From positions 1 through 32,716 of the forward strand of contig JAQUNC010000027.1 of assembly GCA_028717805.1 (NCBI GenBank): DNA of 32,716 nt, read 5' to 3'. Origin of the DNA: Atribacterota bacterium. GTDB lineage: Bacteria; Atribacterota; Phoenicimicrobiia; Phoenicimicrobiales; Stramentimicrobiaceae. The notes beneath the pieces were generated by a model that saw only the letters and a list, made by a program, of their open reading frames with translations, ran no database searches and was not told the DNA's origin. A program made the position numbers and the translations under genes. The stretch's first letter is position 1; the number at the start of each line of letters is the position of its first letter. Shown piece after piece: positions 8,171-18,405 of the stretch.

Positions 8171-9895
8171 TTAGTCGGGCAGAATAAATTGCTGATAGGG
8201 ATAAATTAAATCAGGATTCTCAATCTGGTCCTGATTAGCCTTAAATATCTTAATCCAAGCAACACCCTCATTATATTTATTTCTGGCGATTGTCCAGAGG
8301 CAGTCTCCGCTTTTCACTTCGTAATACTTAGGTTCTTGTTCTTTTTCTAAAAGTCCAATTTTATACTTCAATTCAGCAATCTCTAATTGCAATCTGCTAA
8401 CTTGGGTATGACACTGATTAATATTATTTTGATATTTATCTCTTTCTTTAACTAGAGAACGAATGGTTTCCATTAAATTCTGCTGTTCCTGATAACTAAT
8501 ATCTTCCTGTTGTTGTAATTTTATGCTTATTTCTGCTACAGTTTTTTCATAATCCTCTATTTTGTGCATATATTGTTCAATCTGAGACGTTAATAGTGAA
8601 ATCTGTTCTCCTCTCTCTCTGATCTGGGATAAGTTTTGCTGCTGAAATTCTAATTGGGTTGCAATTTCTTCTTTAAAAAGGTCACTATCGAGCTTGATTA
8701 AATCAATCTCTTCTTTATACTTTTCCAATTGTTCCTTTAAGTAAGAAATTAACCCTCTATTTTCCTCATTTTGTTTTTTCCACTCCTCTTGCTTTTCTAC
8801 CAGTATCTTTTCCAGTGCTTCTCTCTCCTTCTGTATAGGTTCCTGTAATGACTTTTCTTTAATTAAATCTTCCTGTAGGACAAGTATTTCCTTGCCTATC
8901 TCTTTTATATTTGACTCATACTTCATAATTTCTTCCTGAAGAATAGCAATAGTATCCTTATGTATCTGTTCCCCTTCAAGCCATTGGGTTTCTTTCTCCT
9001 GTAATATCTTTTCCAGCTTGCTCTTTTCCATTTCCATTTGTGCCAGGTTATCTTTTATCTCAGATAACATTTCTTTTTGTTCTAGGGCTTGAACAATTTC
9101 TTCCTGAAGTTTTTCCATTTGTTGTTCATATTCAGTTAATTGATTTTGTAATTCCTGATATTCCTGTTGAAATTGAAGTAGATTAGAGTCTTTTTGAGCA
9201 ATCTCTTCCTCTAATTGTTTTTTATTCAATTCTAATTGGCTTATCTGTTGTGCATAAGATTCATCATCCTGTTTAACAGTAAGCTGTCTTCGCAAATTAC
9301 CAATGGTTTCTTCATGCTTCACCATATCTTGTTCCAGTTCTTTTCTTTTCAGCTTCTCCGACTCTAAGTTTTGTCCTATATTAGATACTTTATTACCTAT
9401 TAACTCAATTTCTGCCTCATATTGCTTAATTTCCTGCTGCAAAGAATTAATAATCCTTCTGCTTTCCTCTTCTTTTTCCAGCCATTGAACTTCCCTTTCA
9501 GTCAGTAAAGCTTCTAATTTAGATTTTTCTTCTCTTAAAAGAGAAAGGTCTTTGGTATCAGATTTGCTTTCTTGTAACACTCCCTCCATTTTAGTTTGCA
9601 GTGCCAACAATTCCTCCTGGTATTTATCCAACTGTTTTAATAGTTCATCTTCTTTCTCTACTGTCATATATTCTTCTGGGAGAAGCTCTTCTTTTTCTAA
9701 TACTTCCTTTACTTTCTCTTCCAGCTGAACTAATGTACTTTCCTGTTCTTTAATCAATTTATCTGACTCTTTTAATAAAGCTTCCTTTTGTAACAAATCA
9801 CTTTGAATTTGATTCAGACGATTATAATTGAGATAGGCAAAACCAGCAATAATAATTATCAATATAATAAAAATAGTAGCAATACTCTTTGACAT
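8171..9895 (-). CDS. Membrane-anchored coiled-coil protein with C-terminal LysM domain
   Basis: A 574-residue protein in three parts. Residues 5-21 form one strongly hydrophobic segment (IATIFIILIIIIAGFAY) acting as a membrane anchor or uncleaved signal. Residues 25-515 are almost continuous, Glu/Gln/Lys/Leu-rich coiled coil. Residues 523-573 form a LysM domain (YYEVKSGDCLWTIARNKY ... NPDLIYPYQQFILP) that binds peptidoglycan glycan strands. The rod would therefore span from membrane to cell wall. Three copies of a roughly 45-residue unit start at L127, L294 and L361, each with an LEx(I/L)Lxxxxxx(E/Q)W-like opening, so the rod has grown by internal duplication. It has a strong GGGGGG ribosome site, its own upstream region, and no functional neighbour. 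The family is not recognised beyond these domains; a cell-envelope scaffold role is inferred. Confidence 0.85.
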   Translation of the reverse strand: MSKSIATIFIILIIIIAGFAYLNYNRLNQIQSDLLQKEALLKESDKLIKEQESTLVQLEEKVKEVLEKEELLPEEYMTVEKEDELLKQLDKYQEELLALQTKMEGVLQESKSDTKDLSLLREEKSKLEALLTEREVQWLEKEEESRRIINSLQQEIKQYEAEIELIGNKVSNIGQNLESEKLKRKELEQDMVKHEETIGNLRRQLTVKQDDESYAQQISQLELNKKQLEEEIAQKDSNLLQFQQEYQELQNQLTEYEQQMEKLQEEIVQALEQKEMLSEIKDNLAQMEMEKSKLEKILQEKETQWLEGEQIHKDTIAILQEEIMKYESNIKEIGKEILVLQEDLIKEKSLQEPIQKEREALEKILVEKQEEWKKQNEENRGLISYLKEQLEKYKEEIDLIKLDSDLFKEEIATQLEFQQQNLSQIRERGEQISLLTSQIEQYMHKIEDYEKTVAEISIKLQQQEDISYQEQQNLMETIRSLVKERDKYQNNINQCHTQVSRLQLEIAELKYKIGLLEKEQEPKYYEVKSGDCLWTIARNKYNEGVAWIKIFKANQDQIENPDLIYPYQQFILPD

Positions 9896-10040
9896 TATAT
9901 TCCCCCCTGCTGATTTGATTACTTTTTATTATATCTTAAAAAGGCAAATGATTCACCATTAAAGTTAAAAATTATTCTTATTTATCAGGTCTAATCTTTT
10001 TACTAAACTAAATAAAATTTTTTCTTATTCAGATAGTTTC

Positions 10041-10069
10041 TTAACAAATATAAAATATACTGTTATAAT
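10041..10069 (+). promoter_or_regulatory. Probable sigma-70 promoter for the Lon-like protease gene
   Basis: TTAACA (10041-10046) and TATAAT (10064-10069) with a 17-bp spacer, about 85 bp before the ATG at 10156. The start has a good AAGGAG ribosome site. No heat-shock CIRCE element is visible nearby. Confidence 0.65.
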
Positions 10070-10155
10070 AGAGAAAATATTTTTAACAAATATAATAAAG
10101 AAAACTGAAGACAAAAGAATAAAGACAAAAAATAGGGCTATTTTAAGGAGTAATT

Positions 10156-12597
10156 ATGGGTGTCAAGAAAGTTAATTTTCCTGAAATACCTATCGAACAA
10201 ATACGATGGTACTGCAGTTTAGGAAAAGCAGGTTTTTCTTCCACTGACGATCTAGAAGCTTGTGATAAGATTCTGGGACAGGAAAGAGCATTAAAGGCTT
10301 TAGAACTTGGATTGGATATGGAATATTTGGGTTATAACCTTTTTATAACCGGAAAATCTGGAACAGGTCGTAGTACAACCATTAAAGGATTATTACAGAA
10401 TAGAAAAAGAGAAAATGTTATTTTTGATGATAAATGCTATGTTCATAATTTTAAAGACCCTGATATGCCCCGAGCAATTAGTTTGCCCGCCGGACAGGGC
10501 AATCAATTTAAAAAAGATATGGAAAATCTGGTAAATACATTAAGAAAACATATTCCTTTACTTCTGGAAAGTGAAAAATACCAGAAAAGCAGAGATGCTC
10601 TTACCGAGAATTTTAAAAGGAAACAACATACTTTGGTTAAGGAATTTGAGGAAAAAGTAAAAGCAGAAAACTTTACCATTGTTCAGATTCAAATAGGTCC
10701 TTATACCAGGCCTGATATCTTCCCAGTTATAGATGAAAAACCTACGAACTTAGAAAATTTAGAAAAATTAGTAGAAGAAGGTAAATTCCCTAAAGAAGAA
10801 TTAGATACAATTAAAAAGAAACACCAAGAATTTACTCAAGAAATTACTTTAATTTCCAAGAAGATCAATATTCTTCAGAAAGATCTAAGTAAGAAATTAA
10901 CAGAATTAGAAATAAAAATAATTACACCACTGGTGGAAGAAGAGACTACGGAAATAAAGAAAAAATATAATAATATTGCCATTAATTCTTACCTAAATGA
11001 GGTTAAAAAAAATGTTCTGGAAAATATAAGTCGTTTTCAGGAAAAAGAAGACCAAACGGCAGCTATTCCGGGACTTAAATTAACTCAATTAACAAAAGAT
11101 GCCTTTCTGGAATATTCAGTGAATGTAATTGTTGATAATTCTGATACGAGCACTTCTCCTGTCATTATTGAAACTCATCCTTCCTATAAGAATCTATTCG
11201 GTATTATTGAAAGAAGAATGGATCGAACCGGGCATTGGATTACGGACTTTACTAAAATAAAAGCAGGATCCCTTTTAAGAGCAAATGGAGGTTTTTTAGT
11301 ACTAAACGCTCTCGATATGCTGCTTGAACCAAGCGTCTGGCCATCCCTAAAAAGAACCTTATTGAATCGAATGATTGAACCGGAAACCTATGATCCTTTC
11401 CCCATGTTTAGCACCTCTGCCTTAAAACCAGAACCTATCGAATGTAATGTTAAAGTAATTATGATTGGTGATCCCTTCCTCTATCAACTTCTATATTACC
11501 GCGATCCAGATTTCGAAAAAATTTTTAAAATAAAAGCAGATTTTGATACAGTTACTGAGAATAATAACCAGAATATTTATCAATATTCCTGTTTTATCAA
11601 GCAATTATGCGAAAGAGAGAATCTACTTCCCTTTGACCAAAGTGGTATTGAAGGTGTAATAGAATATGCGGTCAGGTTAGCTGGAAGAAAAAATAAATTA
11701 TCCACCCATTTTAATAAGCTTGTAGATTTACTAAGGGAATCAGATTACTGGGCTAAAAGGGACCGGCAAAAAATTATTCAGAAAAAACATGTTAATACAG
11801 CCATTAAAGAAAAAATTGAAAGATTGAATCTCATTGAAAATAAAATACAGGAATTGATTGTACAGGAAACTTTAATTATTGATACAGAAGGAGCAGTGGT
11901 AGGGCAAGTAAACGGGCTTTCGGTGTATGACCTGGGAGAATATTCCTTTGGTAAACCAACAAGAATAACAGCTAAGACTTCTATGGGTAGAGCAGGGATT
12001 ATTAACATTGAAAGAGAGGCTGACCTGAGTGGTAAAACTCACAACAAAGGAGTTCTTATTCTCAGTGGTTATTTTCGTTCTAAATATGCTCAGGACAAAC
12101 CTCTAACCATAAGTGCCAGTATTTGTTTTGAGCAATCCTATTCTGGAGTTGAGGGAGATAGTGCTTCTTCTACTGAAGCTTATGCACTTATCTCCAGCAT
12201 TGCTAATATTCCCATCAGACAAGACATTGCGGTAACCGGTTCTATAAACCAAAAAGGAGAGATTCAACCAATTGGTGGAGTAAATCAAAAAATTGAAGGA
12301 TTTTATGATGTATGCAAAGCAAAAGGTTTAACTGGAACTCAGGGAGTGATAATTCCAGAATTAAATATCCCGGACCTTATGTTAAGAGAAGATGTAGTTG
12401 AAGCCATCAAAAATGGTCAATTTCACCTTTATTCTGTAAAGGCTATTGACCAGGGAATAGAAATATTAACCGGTAGAAAAGCTGGTGACAGACAGAAAGA
12501 CGGAAAATTTGAGAAAAACTCTGTTAATTATCTGGTCGATCAGAAACTGTTAGAATTCGCCGTGAAACTAAAAGAATTTAGTGAAGAAAAAGAATAA
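10156..12597 (+). CDS. Lon-like ATP-dependent serine protease (AAA_32 / Lon_C type)
   Basis: An 813-residue protein with an N-terminal ATPase region and a C-terminal S16 protease domain. The peptidase dyad is intact: S669 in GVEGDSASSTE and K712 in GGVNQKIEG, with the usual PIRQDIAVTGSINQKGEIQPIGG between them. The P-loop reads TGKSGTGRST (65-74), with Arg where the classical Walker A Lys should be. A GTGR loop is, as I recall, a feature of this Lon-like subgroup and not a private mutation. A long helical insertion (about 140-300) separates the P-loop from the rest of the ATPase, and the N-terminal substrate domain of classical LonA is absent. It probably degrades damaged or specific proteins in the cytoplasm. 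It begins a run of three plus-strand genes, but the 121-bp gap to the next gene leaves an operon uncertain. Confidence 0.88.
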   Translation: MGVKKVNFPEIPIEQIRWYCSLGKAGFSSTDDLEACDKILGQERALKALELGLDMEYLGYNLFITGKSGTGRSTTIKGLLQNRKRENVIFDDKCYVHNFKDPDMPRAISLPAGQGNQFKKDMENLVNTLRKHIPLLLESEKYQKSRDALTENFKRKQHTLVKEFEEKVKAENFTIVQIQIGPYTRPDIFPVIDEKPTNLENLEKLVEEGKFPKEELDTIKKKHQEFTQEITLISKKINILQKDLSKKLTELEIKIITPLVEEETTEIKKKYNNIAINSYLNEVKKNVLENISRFQEKEDQTAAIPGLKLTQLTKDAFLEYSVNVIVDNSDTSTSPVIIETHPSYKNLFGIIERRMDRTGHWITDFTKIKAGSLLRANGGFLVLNALDMLLEPSVWPSLKRTLLNRMIEPETYDPFPMFSTSALKPEPIECNVKVIMIGDPFLYQLLYYRDPDFEKIFKIKADFDTVTENNNQNIYQYSCFIKQLCERENLLPFDQSGIEGVIEYAVRLAGRKNKLSTHFNKLVDLLRESDYWAKRDRQKIIQKKHVNTAIKEKIERLNLIENKIQELIVQETLIIDTEGAVVGQVNGLSVYDLGEYSFGKPTRITAKTSMGRAGIINIEREADLSGKTHNKGVLILSGYFRSKYAQDKPLTISASICFEQSYSGVEGDSASSTEAYALISSIANIPIRQDIAVTGSINQKGEIQPIGGVNQKIEGFYDVCKAKGLTGTQGVIIPELNIPDLMLREDVVEAIKNGQFHLYSVKAIDQGIEILTGRKAGDRQKDGKFEKNSVNYLVDQKLLEFAVKLKEFSEEKE

Positions 12598-12718
12598 AAA
12601 TAATATCATTAAATAGTAATAATAAGAATATTTTTTACTAAATCTTAATAGATAATATTTTTTAGTGTTATTATATATTTCAGGAGTTTTATTTTAAAAT
12701 ATTCAGGGGGAATTTATA

Positions 12719-13825
12719 ATGAAAAGAAAAATAAGAATGGGATTAAAAACTGCTTGCGTTCTCCTTTTTTTTCTTATTTTGTTCCATTTTTCCATTTCTG
12801 CTGACAATAATATACGGTTGGAAGAACTTCTCCAGTCAATTATTGAGGAAAAAACAGTGATACCAGATGTTTACACAGTAATCAACTTAGGAAACTTCTT
12901 TTTTGCACAGCAGTTATATCCGCCAGCTCATGATGAATACGTCAAAGCTTTACAAATAGATCCTTCTAACAAAATAGCCTTAATTAATCTTGGTTATACC
13001 TTTTTTAAAATAGGTGATTTTGAAGAAGCTTTAACACAATTAACTCCGTTAACAGAGGATGATATAGCCTATGCTTATTATATTAGAGGAATGATTTACA
13101 GGGAACAGCGAGAATTAGATAAAGCGATTGAGCAATACGAAAAGGTAGTAGAACTTATTCCCAATCATCCTCAATTAAATGCTGAATTAGGGCAGCTCTA
13201 TCTTGATAATCACCAGCTCGTTAAAGCAAATGAAAGATTTATGGAAATGGGATATTATAAGAATCGCCCACCCATAATGGAAAAACTTATCTCCTATCAA
13301 CCAAATGCCTATTGTTACCTTCATTTAGGAAATTATTACCGAAGCAATGGGGAACTGGAACAAGCTCGAGAAGCTTATCAAAAAGCAACTCAATTTGAAA
13401 GCGATGAACGATCTATTGCCTTAGCTTATTTTTATCAGGGAGAAATTAACCTTAAAGACCATAATTATGATCGGGCTATAATTGAAAAAGAGCTTGCCCA
13501 GAAAGTTTATCCGTTAGGTCAACACCAATTTACTTTTAACAGTTTTGCCGAAGCATTGATTGAAATTGGTGATCAGTATTACCACAATGGCAATTTACCT
13601 GAAGCACTTAACCATTACCAATTAGCTACTAACCTGGCTAACGCTCCAGATATTTTAGCTGAAGCTCATTATAAAAAAGGTTTGACTTATTATCGCAGTC
13701 AGGATTATGAAAATGCATTAAGAGAAGCTGAAACTGCCTTATCCCTTAATCCTGATTACCTATCTGACAGACAAAGATTAATTGATTTACTAATTGCCAA
13801 TAGTTGGTCAAAAATTACTCAATAA
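12719..13825 (+). CDS. Exported tetratricopeptide-repeat protein
   Basis: A 368-residue protein with a clear signal sequence: basic start MKRKIRMGLK, then a hydrophobic core to about residue 26 (ACVLLFFLILFHFSISA). The remainder is a tandem TPR array. Several 34-residue units are visible, for example around QLYPPAHDEYVKALQIDPSN, DKAIEQYEKVVELIPNHPQL, EQAREAYQKATQFESDERS, and the last ENALREAETALSLNPDYL. TPR solenoids bind protein partners, so this is likely a scaffold or assembly factor outside the cytoplasmic membrane. The ribosome site is AGGGGG. It sits between the Lon-like protease and the LiaF-like protein, hinting at an envelope-stress theme, which is inference. The specific partner is unknown. 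Confidence 0.83.
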   Translation: MKRKIRMGLKTACVLLFFLILFHFSISADNNIRLEELLQSIIEEKTVIPDVYTVINLGNFFFAQQLYPPAHDEYVKALQIDPSNKIALINLGYTFFKIGDFEEALTQLTPLTEDDIAYAYYIRGMIYREQRELDKAIEQYEKVVELIPNHPQLNAELGQLYLDNHQLVKANERFMEMGYYKNRPPIMEKLISYQPNAYCYLHLGNYYRSNGELEQAREAYQKATQFESDERSIALAYFYQGEINLKDHNYDRAIIEKELAQKVYPLGQHQFTFNSFAEALIEIGDQYYHNGNLPEALNHYQLATNLANAPDILAEAHYKKGLTYYRSQDYENALREAETALSLNPDYLSDRQRLIDLLIANSWSKITQ

Positions 13826-13932
13826 ATAATAGTAAAATTGAGACTAATACATATAATTAACCATAGATTAATTGGTGCGATTTATAATATGAGTTTATGA
13901 ATATCTCCAAATTTTAGAGAGGAGCTCTAAAA

Positions 13933-15000
13933 ATGAATTTAACACAGTTTTTAAAAGGTTTAGTTATTATACTGATTGGCGCTATCCTGTTATTAAATAA
14001 TCTCAATATTCTGGAGTGGTCTGTTTGGCCTAACATTTTAAAGCTTTGGCCTCTGTTATTAATAAGCCTTGGTATTAGTTTAATCTTCAGGAGAAGACTC
14101 TCCTGGTTAGGTCCCCTGGTCATATTACTGGGAATTATTTTTGGTGTTGGTGCCAGTTATATGGGATTGGATTTAGATCTGCATTTAGAGGGGAATATTC
14201 CCCCTGAAATAGAAACTATTCAGAGAGAGATGGAATTGGTTCCTGTTGTAACCAGTGAGTTAGAACAAGAAGTAACTATAGAAGAACTTCCTGAGGAAGA
14301 AATCCTAGAAACCAAAACTGAAGCTGAGGGTGAGGAAGTTGAGGAATTAAAAATACCTGAAACACCTGAAGCAGTGAGTGAAGAGAGTGAAGATATTGCA
14401 TTAGTTCCTCTGGTTCAGAAAGCTAATCTTCATTTAAATTATGCCATTGGTGCCTTTACCCTTAAATCTCCCACTCCTCTGGTTTATCAATGCCAGGTCA
14501 GCTATCGCAATCCTGAATTTAAGCCTATTGAGGATTTCTCTATCCTGGATCATGTGGCAAAAGTCCTGATTACTCACCAGCCAATCTCAGACAAAATGTC
14601 ACGAAATCCTAAAAATAACATTGACTTAAAATTAAATACCGATGTAGTATATGATATTCTCCTTGAAACTGGTGCCACATCTATAGATTATGATTTATCT
14701 AAATTTAAAATAGAAAATTTATCTATAGAGAGTGGTGCCTCTAAAATAAATATTATAGCACCTCAGTATAATGGAAAAATTAACATAGACTCAGGAGTAT
14801 CTATAATCGATATTGCCATTCCTAATAACGTTGGGACAATGATTTATCTTGATACCGGACTCAGTATAAAAGATTTTGATGAGTATTTCCAAAAACAGGA
14901 AGATAATGTTTATATCTCAAAAAATTATAATAATGCTGAATTTCATGTTGATATAAGAATAGATGCCGGTATTTCCCAGATCAATATTTACTATCTATAA
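13933..15000 (+). CDS. LiaF/LiaI-like membrane protein with C-terminal beta-repeat domain
   Basis: A 355-residue protein. Residues 8-75 hold three hydrophobic segments (LVIILIGAILLL, LWPLLLISLGISLIF, LVILLGIIFGVGASY) arranged as in LiaI/LiaF-type membrane domains. Residues 94-157 are a strongly acidic, Pro- and Glu-rich linker. From about 160 a beta-rich domain begins (LHLNYAIGAFTLKS), with recurring units such as LSIESGASKINI, KINIDSGVSIIDI and IRIDAGISQINI. This resembles the LiaF C-terminal (DUF2154) or toast-rack fold. LiaF-type proteins in Firmicutes regulate cell-envelope stress sensing; no LiaRS two-component pair is present here. The start ATG follows a GAGGAG ribosome site. The domain call is moderate and the function open. 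Confidence 0.7.
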   Translation: MNLTQFLKGLVIILIGAILLLNNLNILEWSVWPNILKLWPLLLISLGISLIFRRRLSWLGPLVILLGIIFGVGASYMGLDLDLHLEGNIPPEIETIQREMELVPVVTSELEQEVTIEELPEEEILETKTEAEGEEVEELKIPETPEAVSEESEDIALVPLVQKANLHLNYAIGAFTLKSPTPLVYQCQVSYRNPEFKPIEDFSILDHVAKVLITHQPISDKMSRNPKNNIDLKLNTDVVYDILLETGATSIDYDLSKFKIENLSIESGASKINIIAPQYNGKINIDSGVSIIDIAIPNNVGTMIYLDTGLSIKDFDEYFQKQEDNVYISKNYNNAEFHVDIRIDAGISQINIYYL

Positions 15001-15076
15001 AACAATATTTATTGGTCGTCTAAATTATATAAATAGCGCTTAATTTGTAAAATATTCTCACAATATTATAAAAAAT

Positions 15077-15118
15077 AGTAAAAAGCGTTTTAAATAAAAA
15101 AACTTTTTACTGTTTTTT
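15077..15118. terminator. Bidirectional Rho-independent terminator between convergent genes
   Basis: AGTAAAAAG (15077-15085) pairs perfectly with CTTTTTACT (15103-15111). On the plus strand the stem is followed by GTTTTTT (15112-15118). On the minus strand it is followed by a T-rich run (complement of about 15070-15076). It lies between the ends of the convergent LiaF-like gene and clpB, where a shared terminator is expected. The stem is AT-rich and the loop is 17 nt, so strength is uncertain. Confidence 0.6.
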
Positions 15119-15246
15119 ATTTCTCTAGCAAATGATTTAAAATTAATTAAATATGCTCTATCAATTACAATTAGCAACATTATTATCATTAACAATAGAA
15201 TACAAAGCTCCCGCACAGCCGGAGCAGGATTTAAGATACCTCAACA

Positions 15247-17844
15247 TTAACTCTTTACCTGAAATACTATTTCTTTGTTCTTCTCCTCAAATTCAACCTG
15301 AATCTTATCTTTTTCTTTAATCTTTCCTTCCAGAATTTTTAAAGCCAGTGGGTCCTGAAGTTGTCTTTGTATAGTTCTTTTTAAAGGTCTGGCACCAAAC
15401 TGGGCATCGAATCCTCGTTCTGCCAGCATTTCTTTTACCCTGGTACTTACTATTAATTTAATCTCCTTCTCCTGTAAGCGCTTTCTTAGAATATCCAGCT
15501 GAATATCAACAATCTGTATAATATGCTCTTTTTCCAGGCGGTTAAAAGTTATAATTTCATCTACTCTGTTTAAAAATTCCGGTTTGAAATGATCCCTTAA
15601 TTCCTGGTCAATCTGTCTAGTCATCTCCTCTCTATTGGTTGTGTTAAGTTGATAAATATAATGACTACCGATATTGGAAGTCATAATTAGGATTGAGTTT
15701 TTAAAATTAACCACTCTACCCTGACCATCAGTCAATCTTCCATCATCCATTATCTGTAATAATATATTAAATACATCATGATGAGCTTTCTCAATTTCAT
15801 CAAAAAGCATTACTGAATAGGGTCTACGTCTTACAATTTCAGTTAATTGACCACCTTCTTCATAACCGACATAACCAGGGGGAGCTCCAATTAACCTGGC
15901 TACACTATGCTTTTCCATGTATTCAGACATATCTATTCTTACTAAAGCGTTTTCATCATTGAATAAAAAAACGGCTAAACTGCGAGCCAATTCAGTCTTA
16001 CCAACACCGGTAGGACCCATAAATATAAAAGAACCTATAGGTCTATTGGGATCTGAAATACCGACCCTGGAACGTCGGATAGCATTGGCAACCAGACTTA
16101 CTGCTTCATCCTGTCCTACCACTCTTTTCTTTAATTCCTGCTCCATGCGAATTAACTTTTCAGTCTCACCTTCTATCAAACGTCCCACAGGAATATTAGT
16201 CCATTTAGCCACAATCTGGGTAATATCTTCTTCTGTTATTTCCTCTTTTAACATTCGGGAACTCTTTTGTAAGGATGCAATTTTTTTATTATTTTCTTCC
16301 AGTTGCTTCTCTAACTCTGGCATTTTCCCGTATTTTATTTCCGCCAGTCGACTGAGATCGCCATTTCTTTCTGCCTGTTCAGCTTCTGTTCTAACTTTTT
16401 CAATCTCACCTTTAGTTTGATTAATCTTCTGAATTATCTCTTTTTCATGACTCCATCTTAACATTAAATTATTTTTTGCCTCTTCCAGATTGCTTAGAGT
16501 ATGATCGATATTTTTTATTTTTTCTCGGGCAATAGCATCATTATCCTTTTTTAAAGCTTGCTTTTCAATCTGGAGCTGCATTATCTTTCTCTGAATCTCA
16601 TCTATCTCAACCGGCATACTGTCAATTTCCATCCGCAGCCCTGAAGCCGCTTCATCAATCAAATCAATTGCCTTATCCGGTAAAAAACGATCAGTAATAT
16701 AACGATGAGAAAGTGTAGCAGCAGCAATCAAGGCAGAATCCATAATCTTTACTCCATGATGTATTTCATAACGTTCTTTCAAGCCTCTTAAAATGGCAAT
16801 AGTATCCTCAACAGTTGGCTCTTTTACCAGCACCATCTGAAATCTTCTCTCTAAAGCTGCATCCTTCTCAATATATTTTCTATACTCTTTTAAAGTTGTG
16901 GCACCAATACAATGCAATTCTCCTCTGGCCAGAGCTGGTTTTAACATATTTGAAGCATCTACTGCCCCTTCCGCAGCACCTGCCCCAACTAAGGTGTGTA
17001 TCTCATCAATAAATAGAATAATAGAGCCAGCAGCTTGTTCTATCTCTTTCAATACTGCCTTTAATCGATCTTCAAACTCTCCTCTGAATTTTGCTCCTGC
17101 TATCATTGCGCTTATATCCAAAGCAATAACCCTCTTTTCTTTAATTCCCTCAGGAACATCACCACTTATTATTCTACGTGCCAGTCCTTCTACAATGGCT
17201 GTTTTTCCAACTCCCGGCTCGCCAATTAACGCTGGATTATTCTTTGTTCTGCGTGATAAGATCTGCATGACTCGTCTGATTTCATCATCTCTACCTATTA
17301 CCGGGTCCAGTTTGCCTTCCCTGGCTAATTGCATCAAATCTCGAGAATATTTTTCTAAAGCCTGATATTTTTCTTCTGGATTCTGATCAGTTATTCTTTG
17401 ATTGCCTCTTATATTCATCAGTGCTCGATAAACATTATCCCGATTTATTCCCCTTTCTCTAAAATATCTAGCAAAAGAGCTATCCTCTAACTCAATTAAT
17501 GATAGCAGAAGATGTTCAGTGCTGATATACTCATCCTTCAATTTAGCGGCTTCCTGAGTGGCTTTATTAAAAACTGTATTTAACTCATTTCCAATATATT
17601 GCCCACTTGCTCCTCCCTGTACGTTGGGAAGCTGTTCCAATCTTTTTTCTAAAAATGCTTCTAAATCAGTTATGTCCATTTCTAATTTAGCCAAGACTGA
17701 AGGAATGATACCGTCTCTCTGTCTGATTAATGATAGCAGTAGGTGTTCACTTTTTATTTCTTGATGGTTATACTGTAAAGCTAATTGCTGCGCCTGACCA
17801 ATTGACTCCTGAGCTTTAATGGTAAATCTGTCAAATTGCATCAC
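15247..17844 (-). CDS. clpB: ATP-dependent chaperone ClpB
   Basis: A hexameric AAA+ disaggregase that works with DnaK to rescue aggregated proteins. At 865 residues it is of normal length. Domains in order: two Clp_N repeats (about 5-145); first ATPase domain with GEPGVGKT at 208-215 and Walker [16 protein letters not shown]; coiled-coil M domain (about 400-530), which separates ClpB from ClpA/ClpC; second ATPase domain with [20 protein letters not shown] and sensor FLNRVDEI; then the C-terminal small domain with GARPLKR. The start is GTG at 17844 with AAGGAG 7 nt upstream; an ATG immediately follows and gives the more familiar MQFDRFT start. No CIRCE inverted repeat is seen upstream. Confidence 0.97.
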   Translation of the reverse strand: MMQFDRFTIKAQESIGQAQQLALQYNHQEIKSEHLLLSLIRQRDGIIPSVLAKLEMDITDLEAFLEKRLEQLPNVQGGASGQYIGNELNTVFNKATQEAAKLKDEYISTEHLLLSLIELEDSSFARYFRERGINRDNVYRALMNIRGNQRITDQNPEEKYQALEKYSRDLMQLAREGKLDPVIGRDDEIRRVMQILSRRTKNNPALIGEPGVGKTAIVEGLARRIISGDVPEGIKEKRVIALDISAMIAGAKFRGEFEDRLKAVLKEIEQAAGSIILFIDEIHTLVGAGAAEGAVDASNMLKPALARGELHCIGATTLKEYRKYIEKDAALERRFQMVLVKEPTVEDTIAILRGLKERYEIHHGVKIMDSALIAAATLSHRYITDRFLPDKAIDLIDEAASGLRMEIDSMPVEIDEIQRKIMQLQIEKQALKKDNDAIAREKIKNIDHTLSNLEEAKNNLMLRWSHEKEIIQKINQTKGEIEKVRTEAEQAERNGDLSRLAEIKYGKMPELEKQLEENNKKIASLQKSSRMLKEEITEEDITQIVAKWTNIPVGRLIEGETEKLIRMEQELKKRVVGQDEAVSLVANAIRRSRVGISDPNRPIGSFIFMGPTGVGKTELARSLAVFLFNDENALVRIDMSEYMEKHSVARLIGAPPGYVGYEEGGQLTEIVRRRPYSVMLFDEIEKAHHDVFNILLQIMDDGRLTDGQGRVVNFKNSILIMTSNIGSHYIYQLNTTNREEMTRQIDQELRDHFKPEFLNRVDEIITFNRLEKEHIIQIVDIQLDILRKRLQEKEIKLIVSTRVKEMLAERGFDAQFGARPLKRTIQRQLQDPLALKILEGKIKEKDKIQVEFEEKNKEIVFQVKS

Positions 17845-18405
17845 GGTTTCTCTCCTTTCTATGTTTTATTTCCCACATCATAATTATACTGCTACTGTCA
17901 AATATCCAATTATCGTACTAATAATGAATGCTGGTTTATTTAAAAAGTTATTGTTTTCAGATTATTCAAAGTGAATTCTTCCCCTGAAGAACTCTGATAT
18001 TCGTATAGTACAAGTATCTGGTATTCAATGTACCATTAATTTAGTCGTTAGTTTATGTTTCTTAGAGAGCATTATATTATAGGGTATGAACTAATTATTA
18101 ATAACAATAACCTATTTCCCGTTTTCCCGTTCTTGTCACCATGAACTTTTTCAGAAGAAATAGGTATATGATTTAAAAATTTATGGTAAAAGAATACAAT
18201 ATGGATTTTCTTGGAAAAGTATCCTCTTTGAAAGTTTCAGAGGATTTGCTCCCCTGATAATTATGAAGCAATGGTAACTTTTTAATTCTTATATTACTAA
18301 ATAATTTGAAACGAAGAACAAAGATGAAAGGATATTATAAAAAATAGGTAGTAAATAGTAAAGTAACATCATATCAACATAGCAGGCGACTATAGTAAAA
18401 CCATT
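17845..18405. other. 560-bp intergenic region upstream of clpB
   Basis: No supported gene. Close to clpB there is a minus-strand TATAAT-like -10 about 60 bp upstream without a convincing -35 at the right distance. A plus-strand frame of about 24 codons (starting near 18183) has no ribosome site and is not called. One 7-bp inverted repeat at 18221-18245 is listed separately. The region also serves as the 3' flank of the B3/4-domain gene, and no terminator with a T-tract was recognised for that gene. Confidence 0.5.
18221..18245. repeat. Inverted repeat ATCCTCT/AGAGGAT enclosing a second palindrome
   Basis: ATCCTCT (18221-18227) and AGAGGAT (18239-18245) are exact reverse complements. The interior contains the odd palindrome TGAAAGTTTCA, so two alternative pairings overlap. 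There is no T-tract. It may be a small operator or a structured leader or trailer element; function unknown. Confidence 0.35.

Noticed and set aside
10156-12597. Arg in place of Lys in the Walker A loop as a disabling mutation
   Set aside because: A GTGR loop is, to my recollection, common in this Lon-like subgroup, and the protease dyad is intact.
15917-17365. Several plus-strand open frames of 65-167 codons
   Set aside because: All are antisense to the fully conserved clpB; none shows recognisable protein features.
18183-18257. 24-codon plus-strand frame starting MVKEYN
   Set aside because: No ribosome site, no similarity recognised, and it overlaps the inverted repeat at 18221-18245.
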